Part shown: one piece after another, positions 33,514 to 42,637 of the stretch
Position numbering within the stretch: position 1 is the first letter of the stretch
Layout of the letters: the number at the start of each line of letters is the position of its first letter
Virus record (IMG/VR): IMGVR_UViG_3300043398_000200
Location: 1-56,178 of that record
Origin: a virus
DNA length: 56,178 nucleotides
Reading direction: 5' to 3' (one strand)
The notes under the pieces: model-generated
Told to the model about the DNA's origin: nothing
Seen by the model: the letters and a program-made list of their open reading frames with translations, nothing else
Database searches by the model: none
Program-made: the position numbers and the translations under genes

Positions 33514-34214
33514 CAGGCACCGGCCCCGCACGCACCAGCTACGAACTCAGGGATGTAGATCGAAGGCTCTGCTTCGATCGTCGGAGAGCCATTGACGGTG
33601 AAGTCACGCCCGTTCCCGCTGTAGTCCGTGGCGGCCTGCGCTGCCGTCGTTGCGCCGCGGCCGCGCGCGTACACGTTGAGGCTGGCCCCTTTTACAATGC
33701 GCCGGCGGTACCGCTGCGCGTCGATCTCCGCGGCAGTCCAGACAGCATCGGAGACAATGATGTCCTGGTACCGGGCATCTGCCCACCACGAGTTGAGCGC
33801 TGAGATACTGCCGATATAGATGGCGGTCATGGATGTATCGCCAGCCTGCAGTGTGGTCTGCGCAGTGACAACGGACGAGGCGTCGTCACAATACGCCCAG
33901 CCCGCTGTAAGCTGGTTGGCTCCACTACCTGCGCACTGCAGATACCACTGAAACCATCGGCTGGTCGCTGGGCGGGACGCAAAATTTCCACTGGAGCCAG
34001 AACTCAGCAGCACCATCGTGCTACTGAAATCGCCATACGCTATGCGGGCACCGTAATCAACCGCATTGCTGGCTATATCGACCAACTGCTGCGACTCGCC
34101 AGTGCCACGATCCGAGACAATGTAGCTCTTGCCCAGGATCGTGAACGACGTAATGCTGGGCAGGTTGGCGGACCTGCTCAGATACTGGCCGTTGGCTGAA
34201 ACTCGAAGGCTCAC
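33513..34214 (-). CDS. Concanavalin/LamG-like domain virion protein (233 aa)
   Basis: A beta-sandwich lectin-like protein: FTILGKSYIVSDRGTGES, the inner strands SRWFQWYLQCAG and MTAIYIGSISALNSWWADAR, and IIVSDAVWTAAEIDAQRYRR, the closing strand-helix element seen in LamG-like phage proteins. It may bind host or environmental glycans. GTG start at 34214 directly after the previous stop. Confidence 0.65.
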   Translation of the reverse strand: MSLRVSANGQYLSRSANLPSITSFTILGKSYIVSDRGTGESQQLVDIASNAVDYGARIAYGDFSSTMVLLSSGSSGNFASRPATSRWFQWYLQCAGSGANQLTAGWAYCDDASSVVTAQTTLQAGDTSMTAIYIGSISALNSWWADARYQDIIVSDAVWTAAEIDAQRYRRRIVKGASLNVYARGRGATTAAQAATDYSGNGRDFTVNGSPTIEAEPSIYIPEFVAGACGAGA

Positions 34215-35975
34215 TCAGGCTCCGGTGTATCCCTGCAGGTTAATCAGCACGCCGGTAGACGCAGTTGTCGAAGACTCCTTGATATACAGCGCCGTGTTGG
34301 CGGTGGACTTCAGCGGGACGGGGAAAACAATGGTGGCTGCACCCAGTGGGCCGACGAAGCCACGGAACAGCGCCGTGCCGCCCGAACCGTCCGTAACAAG
34401 AAACTCCGTACCCGTCGTCGGGTGAGAGTTGAACACCTGCATGCTGGTAAGGTAGTTACGGATACCGGCACCAGCCGCGCCCTTGGCTGAGACTTCCGTC
34501 GTAGTGACGAGGCCAGCAGCAGGAGCCGCATAATTCCAGCTGTTGGCTTCCGATTCATAGGGCTGCGTGATCTGTTTACGGTTCAGCGTCATGCGCGCTG
34601 CGCCAGCATCTCCCTCGTCCACCGAGTCAGTCGAAGTATCGTCGGCAAGATACCCGACTACTGCAATCTTGCTGGTGGCTGGGGTGAATGCCGCATCATC
34701 AACCTGCACCCAGGTCCCGTTCTCCTGGACGACAAACGTGCCAGCATTGGTAACGGCGTGCGACGCGACAGTGACCGTGCCAGTGATGGCTACCTGACCA
34801 GTCGAGTCGTTGGCAATGGTGACACGCTGGACACCCGTACCTGACGCACCGTTGCCCATCGACGGAGCGACACCGTTGATCTGTGCAACATTGACCGCGC
34901 TGTTGGCAGTGATGGACACTGTACCGCTGACTGGCTGGGTGACGGCGGAACCGTCCACCTTTACAGCCGTCATTGATGCAATACCCTGGATGGTGATCAC
35001 ATCCGAGGATGCCGTGCCGGCCACACCGAGGGCGGGCTGCTTGGCAGCGGTGGACGCACCAGAGGGCAGGTCGGGCGTCGTCAGCAGCTTGTTGGTCAGG
35101 GCTGGCTGGTCCGTAGCCAGGACGACACGCAGTGTGCCAGCTGACTTGGTGCCTGAGTTGGTATCAACCGTAGTACCGTTGAGCTTGTCGATCTGTGCCG
35201 TGGTCCACAACCGACCAGCCGACATCTGCAGCATCGAGTAGTCAAGATCAGACCCCGCCGTGTCGGCCGGCGACGCACGCTGGACGGCCATCGCCGGGAC
35301 ACCCACGTCAGCGTCGGCGCTGGCCACATCCTCGGCCTTGGCAATGCTGGTCGCACCCGAAGCAATGGTGGCCTGCACGGCGAACGTGCCGGCGTTGGTG
35401 ACGGCGTGAGAGGGGACCGAGGCCAGGGACACAGGCTGTGTCACCGCCGACCCATCGACCTTCAGGGCGGTCATGGAGGCCGTACCCTGAACGGTGATCA
35501 CATCGGCTGAAGGGGTCCCCGCCACTCCAAGCGCCGGCTGCTTTGCTGCGGTGGCTGCACCAGATGGAAGTGGCAGGGACGCCACGCTCACAGGCTGAGT
35601 GACGGCGGAGCCATCCACCAGCACCGCCGTCATCGAGGCGATACCCTGGATGGTGATCACGTCAGCTGAAGCAGTACCAGCCACCCCCAGGGCGGGCTGC
35701 TTGGCGGCCGTGGACGCGCCCGAAGGAAGGGGCAGGGACACCACGCTGACTGGGTGCGTGACGGCAGAGCCATCAACCTTCACAGCCGTCGCATTGGCCC
35801 CAGTATTGGCCAGCGTGACCTGGAGCGGCGCGGCGGAACTGATGTCCGTGGCAGAACCGTCGGCACCCTGCTGGATCTTGACGCGCTGGACTTTTACCCC
35901 GCCACCGATGTCGTCCGTGGAAAGAACGTCCCCACTGCCGACCGTTACGCCGTTCAAAATCGTATTGTCAGACAT
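34215..35975 (-). CDS. Repeat-containing virion protein (586 aa)
   Basis: The N terminus (DDIGGGVKVQRVKIQQGADG) is a common opening of phage structural proteins of unknown position. The middle consists of three repeats of about 53 residues with the pattern PSGASTAAKQPALGVAGT, DVITIQGIASMT and VDGSAVTQPVS, plus shorter SHAVTNAGTF repeats. The C-terminal domain (AGAGIRNYLTSMQVFNSHP, TEFLVTDGSGGTALFRGF) looks like a compact beta domain. Probably fibrous or decorating. Confidence 0.7.
   Translation of the reverse strand: MSDNTILNGVTVGSGDVLSTDDIGGGVKVQRVKIQQGADGSATDISSAAPLQVTLANTGANATAVKVDGSAVTHPVSVVSLPLPSGASTAAKQPALGVAGTASADVITIQGIASMTAVLVDGSAVTQPVSVASLPLPSGAATAAKQPALGVAGTPSADVITVQGTASMTALKVDGSAVTQPVSLASVPSHAVTNAGTFAVQATIASGATSIAKAEDVASADADVGVPAMAVQRASPADTAGSDLDYSMLQMSAGRLWTTAQIDKLNGTTVDTNSGTKSAGTLRVVLATDQPALTNKLLTTPDLPSGASTAAKQPALGVAGTASSDVITIQGIASMTAVKVDGSAVTQPVSGTVSITANSAVNVAQINGVAPSMGNGASGTGVQRVTIANDSTGQVAITGTVTVASHAVTNAGTFVVQENGTWVQVDDAAFTPATSKIAVVGYLADDTSTDSVDEGDAGAARMTLNRKQITQPYESEANSWNYAAPAAGLVTTTEVSAKGAAGAGIRNYLTSMQVFNSHPTTGTEFLVTDGSGGTALFRGFVGPLGAATIVFPVPLKSTANTALYIKESSTTASTGVLINLQGYTGA
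34921..35745 (-). repeat. Three ~160-bp coding repeats in the virion gene
   Basis: Three copies encoding the same ~53-residue unit lie at about 34925-35075, 35420-35580 and 35585-35745. The two right-hand copies are adjacent with a period near 159 bp. Shared DNA such as GGTGATCAC and GCGGGCTGCTTGGC is visible, but many synonymous differences show that the duplication is not recent. Confidence 0.7.
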
Positions 35976-35991
35976 TTCAGATCCCCTATGC

Positions 35992-36330
35992 TCAGGCGTT
36001 CAGCCAGGCCAGCTCGTTGTTCCAGTAGGTGGTGTCTTCTTCCACACCACCGTCAACATCCGTGACATAGATGAACCCGCACCCCGCACCAAGGAAAAAA
36101 TCCATCACGTCGTGAAGGTTCGCCGCACTGACGCCGTTCACCAGGGCAGAGAACTTGCTGTTGGCGAAGTTGCTCATCCAGGCAGGCAACGTGGGGTATG
36201 TAGGTGAGCCATGCCCGTTGGGGATGTACTGCTCGTACATGACCATGATGTCCACGACATTGGCTATCTGCTGGTGATCGGACGCGGTGTCATACGTCCC
36301 GCCCTGATGGATTGCTACGATGGCTGCCAT
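35992..36330 (-). CDS. Hypothetical virion-region protein (112 aa)
   Basis: A small alpha/beta protein starting AAIVAIHQGGTYDTASDHQQ with a central IMVMYEQYIPNGHG and a C-terminal FFLGAGCGFIYVTDVDGG. It lies four bases after the 1860-aa gene and 16 bases before the repeat protein, so it is co-transcribed with the adhesin-like genes. Family not recognised. Confidence 0.65.
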   Translation of the reverse strand: MAAIVAIHQGGTYDTASDHQQIANVVDIMVMYEQYIPNGHGSPTYPTLPAWMSNFANSKFSALVNGVSAANLHDVMDFFLGAGCGFIYVTDVDGGVEEDTTYWNNELAWLNA

Positions 36331-36334
36331 ATGC

Positions 36335-39300
36335 TTACCCGTTGAATACTTTCACGACTACATGGCCACGCATTGAGCCAATCAGAATTGACTGTCCTGC
36401 GGGGACCAGGGTGCCAGGACCGACAATGCGAACATCAATCGGATAGGTGACATGCCGCGCCGGATTGCCCTCCGGGTTCCACCGTGCAAAGCCATAGTCA
36501 AACTCACGCATGTAGGTCCCATCCGCCTGCGGCGAGGAATGCTGCGACTCGGTACGCGCCTTACCGAGGTAATGCCGGCCTGCGTCCACGTTCGGATATG
36601 TATAGGGGATGCCAGTAGCGCGGTTAACTGAGAACTCCGGGTGCCACACGAAATCATCGGGCTTGTAGTTCTCGAAACCTCCAATGGGGCCAGCATAGCC
36701 TTCCTGGTACCCATAACCAGGGCGTGACATGTGGACACAGCCACCACGCTTACTGGCGAAGCACAGATATGCCGCGAACCAGTACATGCTGCCTTCCCCA
36801 GGGGGGCTATACTGGCCAGTGTAACCGTTCACGTCCATGAGCGCCTGGCGCCCATCAGCCATGATCGTGTTGAACGAGGCCAGCATGTACGGTCCGTGCG
36901 TCTGGTCGTTGAAGCACTTGAATGAACTCGGCGCACCTATCCAGTTGCCGCCGCGACAGGAAATGTCGATGCGCTCCGCGTAGGTTCCATCAGAAGCACC
37001 AGACAGGCGCGGCGGGTTGGTGTACCAGTCAATAGTTCCGAAGTTGCCAGTCCAGCTGGTGCCATTGTTCCACGCCATCTTCCCGGTGATGGCGCGAGTC
37101 TGTGCAAGCAGATCCCTACAGCCGCTCGACAGCGTGTCATTCACCTTGACGTTGATGTCCCCCTGAGCCACATCCGCAGGCCAGCCACCATGATGGTCGG
37201 CATACTCCTGCTGGCTATACCCACTGCGCAGATTCGCCTGCAGGTCGTCATAGAACGTGGCGTCGTACACGTCCATGAAGTTAACGCCCATATTGGAGTT
37301 AGGGGCCTTGCCAGTGGAGTTGAGATCCAGTACCCCCTTCTGCCACTTTGCAATGAACGTGCTGGCGGTTTCTCCAACCCCCGCGCCGCTGGTCCCAGTC
37401 GTTCCGCCTGGAAATGGCGGGTATACATAGACAGTATAAGCTGGATTGCCATTCTCCAACTCAAGGACATAGTTAGAACCGTTGGTCGTCGCAAGCCAGT
37501 GGTTATTACTGAGAACCCTCAACACATCCGTCTCGAACTGGTTGCCGCCAGCCGTGTTGTACCGGGGGAAGCTGAAGTCCCAAGTGTAGTGGGCAAGCTT
37601 CAGTGAGGGGTTCACTGCCTTCACTGCAAGGAAGTCCGCGTGAATATCATTGTTGCTGAAGTCCGTCGCAAAACTCGACACAACTGCCATGTCGATGTGC
37701 TTCAGGAACTCGAAGAAGGTGCCGTTGTTAGGCCCCAACTGCCAGTGGTTCCGACCGTAGGTGCCTTCATACAGACCGATGGCCATTGCGCCGATGCGCG
37801 GGAATAACTCAGTGGTGTCACCACTGCCGGAAACCCTCAACGCAACCAGACCGTCACCTTCGGGTAGCGTGTAGCTCCCACCAATGGCCCCGTTATTGAT
37901 GGCCGCATCACCAATGAGCGCACTGTTGTGTGTCAACCGCTGGAAATCGGTGAGGTCGATTACCTTCGCCCCATTCCCCCTCGGGTTCAGCCACGCACGT
38001 CCGCTCACAAAGTCACGGTGCAGCACTCCATTACCAAGTCGTGAAGCAGTCTGGAACCCTTCCAGCGCACTACCAAGCCATCCAGCGCGGTTGATCGCAC
38101 CACCGTACATCTCATCGTAAAACTGGTTGGCGGGTGGGCCAGCACTTGTCGTCGTGCCAAAATACCCAGGCCCCATCAACACAACACACTGCGCATAACG
38201 TGCTTCACGCAGGTTTCCAGATGTCGGCAAGTCGCGGGCATCGACTTTCAATGGGCGATCCGCGGCGGTCAGCGAAGCGTCTACCGCCCACTTGTAGCGC
38301 GCCAGGAAAGTCAGCGTACCGTCAGTCGCCTCCGACCCGTTTGGCCCAAGGCCGTTTTCGAGCATGGCGAAGTCAGCCATGTTCATCAGGTGTGTCCAGT
38401 TATTCGGGTCCGGCGCACCGTTGTTCCAGGTCGCGTACCCGTTGCAGCCCCAGCCCTTGTTGGGGTTGATCGTCCGGCCGTAAGTAAACCAATCGGACTC
38501 TCCTGCCCTGAAGTCGGCCTGAGTCCACGCCCCTCCAGTCGGGTTGTAGTCATAAGTCTGACTGTAGTAAGTACCAGGGTTGGTGTACGAGAACACGTTG
38601 TCGCAGAGAAAGTAATCTATCGACGTTGCTTTCGAGGCGGCGGGGTCTGCGCCGCCGCCGGTGATGTAGCAACGATTGGTTGCAAAGGCCGCGTACTGGT
38701 ACGGCCACAGCCCACCATACTGCCCTACGAAATGCGTCGGGTTGATCAGCCAAAAGTTTGGAATATCCCACCCGGATATTACATGGGTACCACTGCGCCC
38801 CACCTGCCACAGGTCCCAGTTGGCCGCGACGACAGCGTTCTTCCAGTCCTGAACATAGGCCCCACCATCGGCCCGCCGCTCGTTGAAGTTCCCGTACTGA
38901 ACGATCTTGGTACCAACGAGAGATCGAGACTTGATATCGTCGTAAGCCTGCTGGCGCGTCATCCCCTCGCCGTTGGGGTATGCAGCAGGGTAGTTCCCTC
39001 CAATCTCAATGATGTGAAACTTCGCCGCAATCGCCCGCTGCGTGGCGTCCGGGACCTGGTTTGTCCCAGTAAAGCCGCCAGCGATGCGCGGATATGGGTG
39101 GTTGAGGCCGGGGAAAGTGGTCGAGGTCGGCGGCGGCGTAGGCGACGGAGTCGTGCCACCCTGCTTGGAGCGCACGTAGGCCGTCATCTCGGTCCAGTGC
39201 TGCACCCAGGTCAGGTCCTCTGGCATGTTGGGGCGGCCCTGGCCGCCCTGACCAAAGAAAATGCCGTCGATGTTTGGAAACGCGTTGTACCACGCATCGA

Positions 39301-41917
39301 TTCGCGTCTTCAGCTGCGCGCGGGTCAGCATCTGATATGGGATTGTCCCGGTCACATCCAGTGACGTGACGTGCCCAAGGACCTTGATACCCCGTATATG
39401 GCACTGGTCAATATGTGCCTGCAGCTGCGGGTTGGGGTTGGAGTAGCTGTCGTAGTAGTAGTTGTCCGCATCGAAAATGCAAAACACCACACTTCCAGCT
39501 GGCATCTGGTAGATCTGCGCCCACTGCGCAGCATTGTTCGTGGGGAAGCGGAAGATGATCTTGTTGGACGGCTGTGAGATAGGTGGGTCGAGGGTCACAC
39601 CTGTCACTGCTGCACTCTGCGCAGACTCGTTCACCGGGTCGGCCTGGTCAAATGCCGACACCCGATAACTGTGCACTTCACCCGCCGCCATGCCTGTCAC
39701 ATCGTAAGTGGTACTGGTTGTCGTGGCGAGGTAAGAACCATCCTTGAACACCTTGTATCCACCCACCCCAGTGCCTGCATCCGACGAAGCACTCCACTGC
39801 AGTCGAGTCGCAGACTGGCTCAGGGCCTGTGCAGACAGGTTGGTGGGTACCGTGGGGGCCGTCAGGTCGGCAGTCTCACCACCCTGAATGATTTCCAGGG
39901 CACACAGCAGGCCATTATCCGAAGTACCAATGAGCCGCAGGTGCAGGCTGCCAGTACTGATGTGGTGGGTGTACGACTTCTTGAGTGTCGCATTGCTGCC
40001 GACCACCCCGCCAATATCAACACCCGTCTCCTTGACGGTGCCGTTCATCTCAACATTAAACACGCGATGCCCAGCAGTCCCAAACACCGGGTCGGCAAAG
40101 TACAGATTGATGGTGTAGGTGTCGTCAGCAGGCACCGCTGCATCGACAACCAGCGTAGGGATGTCCCATCGACTGGTCTGATAGAGCGGCTGCCTGGCGG
40201 CGTCCGAGCCGGTAATCGTTGCACCACTGTCATTGACGTAGGATGTGGGGGAGAGAACCCCCGTATCCGCCAACCAATTCAAACCGCCTGGGTCAGTGTA
40301 AGTCGGGCCACCAATGTTCACCCTGAAGGTGAACGGATCGCCGCTACTGGTCAAGGCCGGCAGGGTGAACGTACGGACGGCACTTTCATCCGACGAAAAT
40401 CCTGCGTGGTCGGTAGCTACGGTCGTGATGCTGAAGTTCTCTCGCTCCGCCCCGACATCGTAGTAGGACACGTCGGTGGCCAGTGTGAGCGCATACCCAG
40501 TGTAGGTACCCTGACCGTTGTAGGCCATGCGACAGGCCAGCACGTCCGTACTGAAAGGAAGCTCGGCCGTGGCACACGACACCCATGTCGGAGAACTTGG
40601 ATTGGTGGCGTAAAAGACCTCGAACCGGGTCAATGCCACGCGCACGATCTTGAGCGCACAGGCTACAGCAACGGACAAATCCGCAAGCAGCTGCGGGGTA
40701 CTGTTGTTGGTCAGGCGGGCATAGACCCGCAGCTTATTGATGCTGCCTGCGGTCGTCGTATGCAGGGCTGCAATGAAGGCCGCACCACGATCCGCCGAAT
40801 TACGGACCTCAATGCCAATAGCCCCATTGTTGGCGTCGATGCTGGACGTAACCGCAGTGACGTTGATCTGCTGCGAAAAATCTCCGCGGACAAAGCGGCC
40901 GCGCAAGTACACAGTATCCTGCGTGCCGAAATGACTCCCGCCAGTGGTCATGGCGATTGTCGAACCACTGTCCGACCCCTGCGCGCCGCCGAGGTTGTAG
41001 TCTGCCTCCGCAGTCAGTACCACCGGCTCGGGCATATCCCCAAGAGCCGCGCCGAAATTGCGGAAGGCGTAGGAACTGGTCCCCGACACCGCTTCTCCAC
41101 CACCCGGAGTAGCATCTGCGACGCGCGGCTGCTGCACGAGCCAGCCAAGGGGGCTGCCCCAGGTAGCGACCTTTATCAGCCCTGTAGGCTGCGGTGGCGC
41201 ATGCTGATCGACCGTACCGGTCCCAGGAACGGTCACAGCAATAGCGGCGGTCCTGTCAGAGCGCAATCCTACAGCGTCAACAGCATATGCCTGATAGAGG
41301 ACGGCGTGGTCCGTAGTCTGCACTGCCCCCGGATCGTCAAGCGGAAACCCAGGCGTCGAAAGCTCAGCAAGAACAGACGAGTCGCTGGGATTGATCCGCT
41401 CAACGACATAACCAACCACCGAAACATTGTCGATGGACCCACGCGACGTGATGTGCGGAACCCCTCCAACGATGGCGACAGCAAAATCAGCCGGCTTGGT
41501 TGGTTTCTCCGTGTCTGTAGGAACAGGTGGAGTGTCGTCTGCACCTGGGCCATACAGGTAGGTGTAGTAATTAGCAATGCTTGCGGGAATGAACCCGCAG
41601 GCCACAGTAACCTGCGCATCATCTGCCGGCGTCATGTATCGCGCCAGGCGCGTGCGACGCGAATAGTTGTCTGCGATTGCACGAATGCTGGCCAGCCCCA
41701 GTGTCACTGTGCTGCCAATGGCCTCACCATCCGGCCCAAAAATCAGCCGCATCTGCTCGGTCACATCTGAAAGGCCAAGCTTTGCATCCTGCGCACGCAG
41801 GTAATCCCGATCCTCGTCGGTCAGAAACCGCTTCAGTCGGCCACGGGCGGCCAACCCAAGCATGTACGTACGAAGTTCCTCGTACGCTACAACGATTGGA
41901 TCATCTGCGTGTGCCAT
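36335..41917 (-). CDS. Multi-domain virion protein with FN3, malectin and three TIM-barrel hydrolase-like domains (1860 aa)
   Basis: ATG at 41917 overlaps the previous stop. Visible parts: a helical N terminus (~1-130); an FN3-like domain (~135-235); a concanavalin-like beta region (~280-490); a malectin-like domain (~526-679, FRVNIGGPTYTDPGG, YTINLYFADPVF); an FN3 domain (~684-777); a spherulation-specific-family-4-like barrel (~786-919, IRGIKVLGHVTSLD, NIDGIFFGQGG); a Pro/Thr linker; and two further GHL15-like glycoside hydrolase barrels (~939-1362, SIDYFLCDNVFSY; ~1371-1860, MGVNFMDVYDATFYDD). In the first barrel the usual GIFFDE is GIFFGQ, so that unit may be inactive. A polysaccharide-binding or -degrading appendage is the likely role; substrate unknown. 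Confidence 0.75.
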   Translation of the reverse strand: MAHADDPIVVAYEELRTYMLGLAARGRLKRFLTDEDRDYLRAQDAKLGLSDVTEQMRLIFGPDGEAIGSTVTLGLASIRAIADNYSRRTRLARYMTPADDAQVTVACGFIPASIANYYTYLYGPGADDTPPVPTDTEKPTKPADFAVAIVGGVPHITSRGSIDNVSVVGYVVERINPSDSSVLAELSTPGFPLDDPGAVQTTDHAVLYQAYAVDAVGLRSDRTAAIAVTVPGTGTVDQHAPPQPTGLIKVATWGSPLGWLVQQPRVADATPGGGEAVSGTSSYAFRNFGAALGDMPEPVVLTAEADYNLGGAQGSDSGSTIAMTTGGSHFGTQDTVYLRGRFVRGDFSQQINVTAVTSSIDANNGAIGIEVRNSADRGAAFIAALHTTTAGSINKLRVYARLTNNSTPQLLADLSVAVACALKIVRVALTRFEVFYATNPSSPTWVSCATAELPFSTDVLACRMAYNGQGTYTGYALTLATDVSYYDVGAERENFSITTVATDHAGFSSDESAVRTFTLPALTSSGDPFTFRVNIGGPTYTDPGGLNWLADTGVLSPTSYVNDSGATITGSDAARQPLYQTSRWDIPTLVVDAAVPADDTYTINLYFADPVFGTAGHRVFNVEMNGTVKETGVDIGGVVGSNATLKKSYTHHISTGSLHLRLIGTSDNGLLCALEIIQGGETADLTAPTVPTNLSAQALSQSATRLQWSASSDAGTGVGGYKVFKDGSYLATTTSTTYDVTGMAAGEVHSYRVSAFDQADPVNESAQSAAVTGVTLDPPISQPSNKIIFRFPTNNAAQWAQIYQMPAGSVVFCIFDADNYYYDSYSNPNPQLQAHIDQCHIRGIKVLGHVTSLDVTGTIPYQMLTRAQLKTRIDAWYNAFPNIDGIFFGQGGQGRPNMPEDLTWVQHWTEMTAYVRSKQGGTTPSPTPPPTSTTFPGLNHPYPRIAGGFTGTNQVPDATQRAIAAKFHIIEIGGNYPAAYPNGEGMTRQQAYDDIKSRSLVGTKIVQYGNFNERRADGGAYVQDWKNAVVAANWDLWQVGRSGTHVISGWDIPNFWLINPTHFVGQYGGLWPYQYAAFATNRCYITGGGADPAASKATSIDYFLCDNVFSYTNPGTYYSQTYDYNPTGGAWTQADFRAGESDWFTYGRTINPNKGWGCNGYATWNNGAPDPNNWTHLMNMADFAMLENGLGPNGSEATDGTLTFLARYKWAVDASLTAADRPLKVDARDLPTSGNLREARYAQCVVLMGPGYFGTTTSAGPPANQFYDEMYGGAINRAGWLGSALEGFQTASRLGNGVLHRDFVSGRAWLNPRGNGAKVIDLTDFQRLTHNSALIGDAAINNGAIGGSYTLPEGDGLVALRVSGSGDTTELFPRIGAMAIGLYEGTYGRNHWQLGPNNGTFFEFLKHIDMAVVSSFATDFSNNDIHADFLAVKAVNPSLKLAHYTWDFSFPRYNTAGGNQFETDVLRVLSNNHWLATTNGSNYVLELENGNPAYTVYVYPPFPGGTTGTSGAGVGETASTFIAKWQKGVLDLNSTGKAPNSNMGVNFMDVYDATFYDDLQANLRSGYSQQEYADHHGGWPADVAQGDINVKVNDTLSSGCRDLLAQTRAITGKMAWNNGTSWTGNFGTIDWYTNPPRLSGASDGTYAERIDISCRGGNWIGAPSSFKCFNDQTHGPYMLASFNTIMADGRQALMDVNGYTGQYSPPGEGSMYWFAAYLCFASKRGGCVHMSRPGYGYQEGYAGPIGGFENYKPDDFVWHPEFSVNRATGIPYTYPNVDAGRHYLGKARTESQHSSPQADGTYMREFDYGFARWNPEGNPARHVTYPIDVRIVGPGTLVPAGQSILIGSMRGHVVVKVFNG

Positions 41918-42207
41918 CAGAACAACCCGATCATGTTGACTGCCGTCGTGACCGAACTCCACACCCGCCGCACACGGCAGGGGACGAAGCCGCCGGTGGG
42001 GATGATGAAGGTCACAGGCTCGGCGTCGTCATTGCCCGCAGGAGTCACCTTGACGTTCCCCCCCGTGCCGACGAACACAAACTGATCCTTGTTCTCACCG
42101 TTGTTGTTGGTGAGATCCACCGAGTCGCTCGGGCTGATCGCCTTTGCGCACATGGGGAACCCCGTGACGAAGAAGGGTCCTGGGGTCTCGTTTGCTTCTA
42201 TCGCCAT
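41917..42207 (-). CDS. Small beta-rich virion protein (96 aa)
   Basis: Composition and pattern (ITPSD-type ISPSDSVDLTN, FVFVGTGGNVKVTPAGNDD, FIIPTGGFVPCRVRRVWSS, TTAVNMIGLF) match a widespread small phage structural protein, often considered a spike base or decoration subunit. It is followed without gap by the 1860-aa appendage gene, which may attach through it. The ATG is supported by position five bases after the preceding stop. Confidence 0.7.
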   Translation of the reverse strand: MAIEANETPGPFFVTGFPMCAKAISPSDSVDLTNNNGENKDQFVFVGTGGNVKVTPAGNDDAEPVTFIIPTGGFVPCRVRRVWSSVTTAVNMIGLF

Positions 42208-42212
42208 GCGCC

Positions 42213-42380
42213 CTACTCCGTTTTCCTGGCGAAGCGCACCGATGCCGCCCGCGCCCTCAAGATGTTTTCCTGGACCTGCCTGACACGCGTCGGCTCATCG
42301 ATTGCCTTCTGCGCCGCGTCTACCGCCTCACGCTGGTCAATGGCCTGTCGCCGCTGACTGACTGTTGACTCAAATTTCAT
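42213..42380 (-). CDS. Small charged helical protein (55 aa)
   Basis: ATG at 42380 overlaps the upstream stop (ATGA). The product starts MKFESTVSQRRQAIDQREAV and continues as one long amphipathic, Arg/Glu/Gln-rich helix to RFARKTE. It fills an otherwise unexplained 169-bp gap in a cluster where genes are packed end to end, which supports it as real. Function unknown. Confidence 0.65.
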   Translation of the reverse strand: MKFESTVSQRRQAIDQREAVDAAQKAIDEPTRVRQVQENILRARAASVRFARKTE

Positions 42381-42637
42381 CGCCGCCTCGTGGCCGCGTT
42401 GGTTGCCGGGTTGTAGTCGAAGTCGGCGGGCTTTCTGCGAGTCGCCCGCGCCGCGCGGTCCTTCGCCCGTTCCGCCGCCGTCATCCGATCCCGTGCCCGA
42501 CCAGTGGCCGTCAACTCACCTTTGGCGTTCATATGGCCACGCTTCTTCAGGAGGGCAATGGCCTCATCCCGTGACCCAACCTGGGCAGTGAGCCGGCTCA
42601 CCAGCTGGTGCCGCCCCATGAACTGCTGGGTCGTCAT
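42377..42637 (-). CDS. Small basic protein after the portal gene (86 aa)
   Basis: A basic helical protein (SRDEAIALLKKRGHMNAKGE, ATGRARDRMTAAERAKDRAA) ending in TNAATRRR. Its start overlaps the portal stop and its stop overlaps the next ATG. The charge suggests nucleic acid or assembly contacts. Family not recognised. Confidence 0.65.
   Translation of the reverse strand: MTTQQFMGRHQLVSRLTAQVGSRDEAIALLKKRGHMNAKGELTATGRARDRMTAAERAKDRAARATRRKPADFDYNPATNAATRRR

Noticed and set aside
39671-41770. 699-codon plus-strand open frame
   Set aside because: It is antisense to the 1860-aa gene, whose malectin and FN3 domains are recognisable; composition is Arg/His/Val-rich without domain features.
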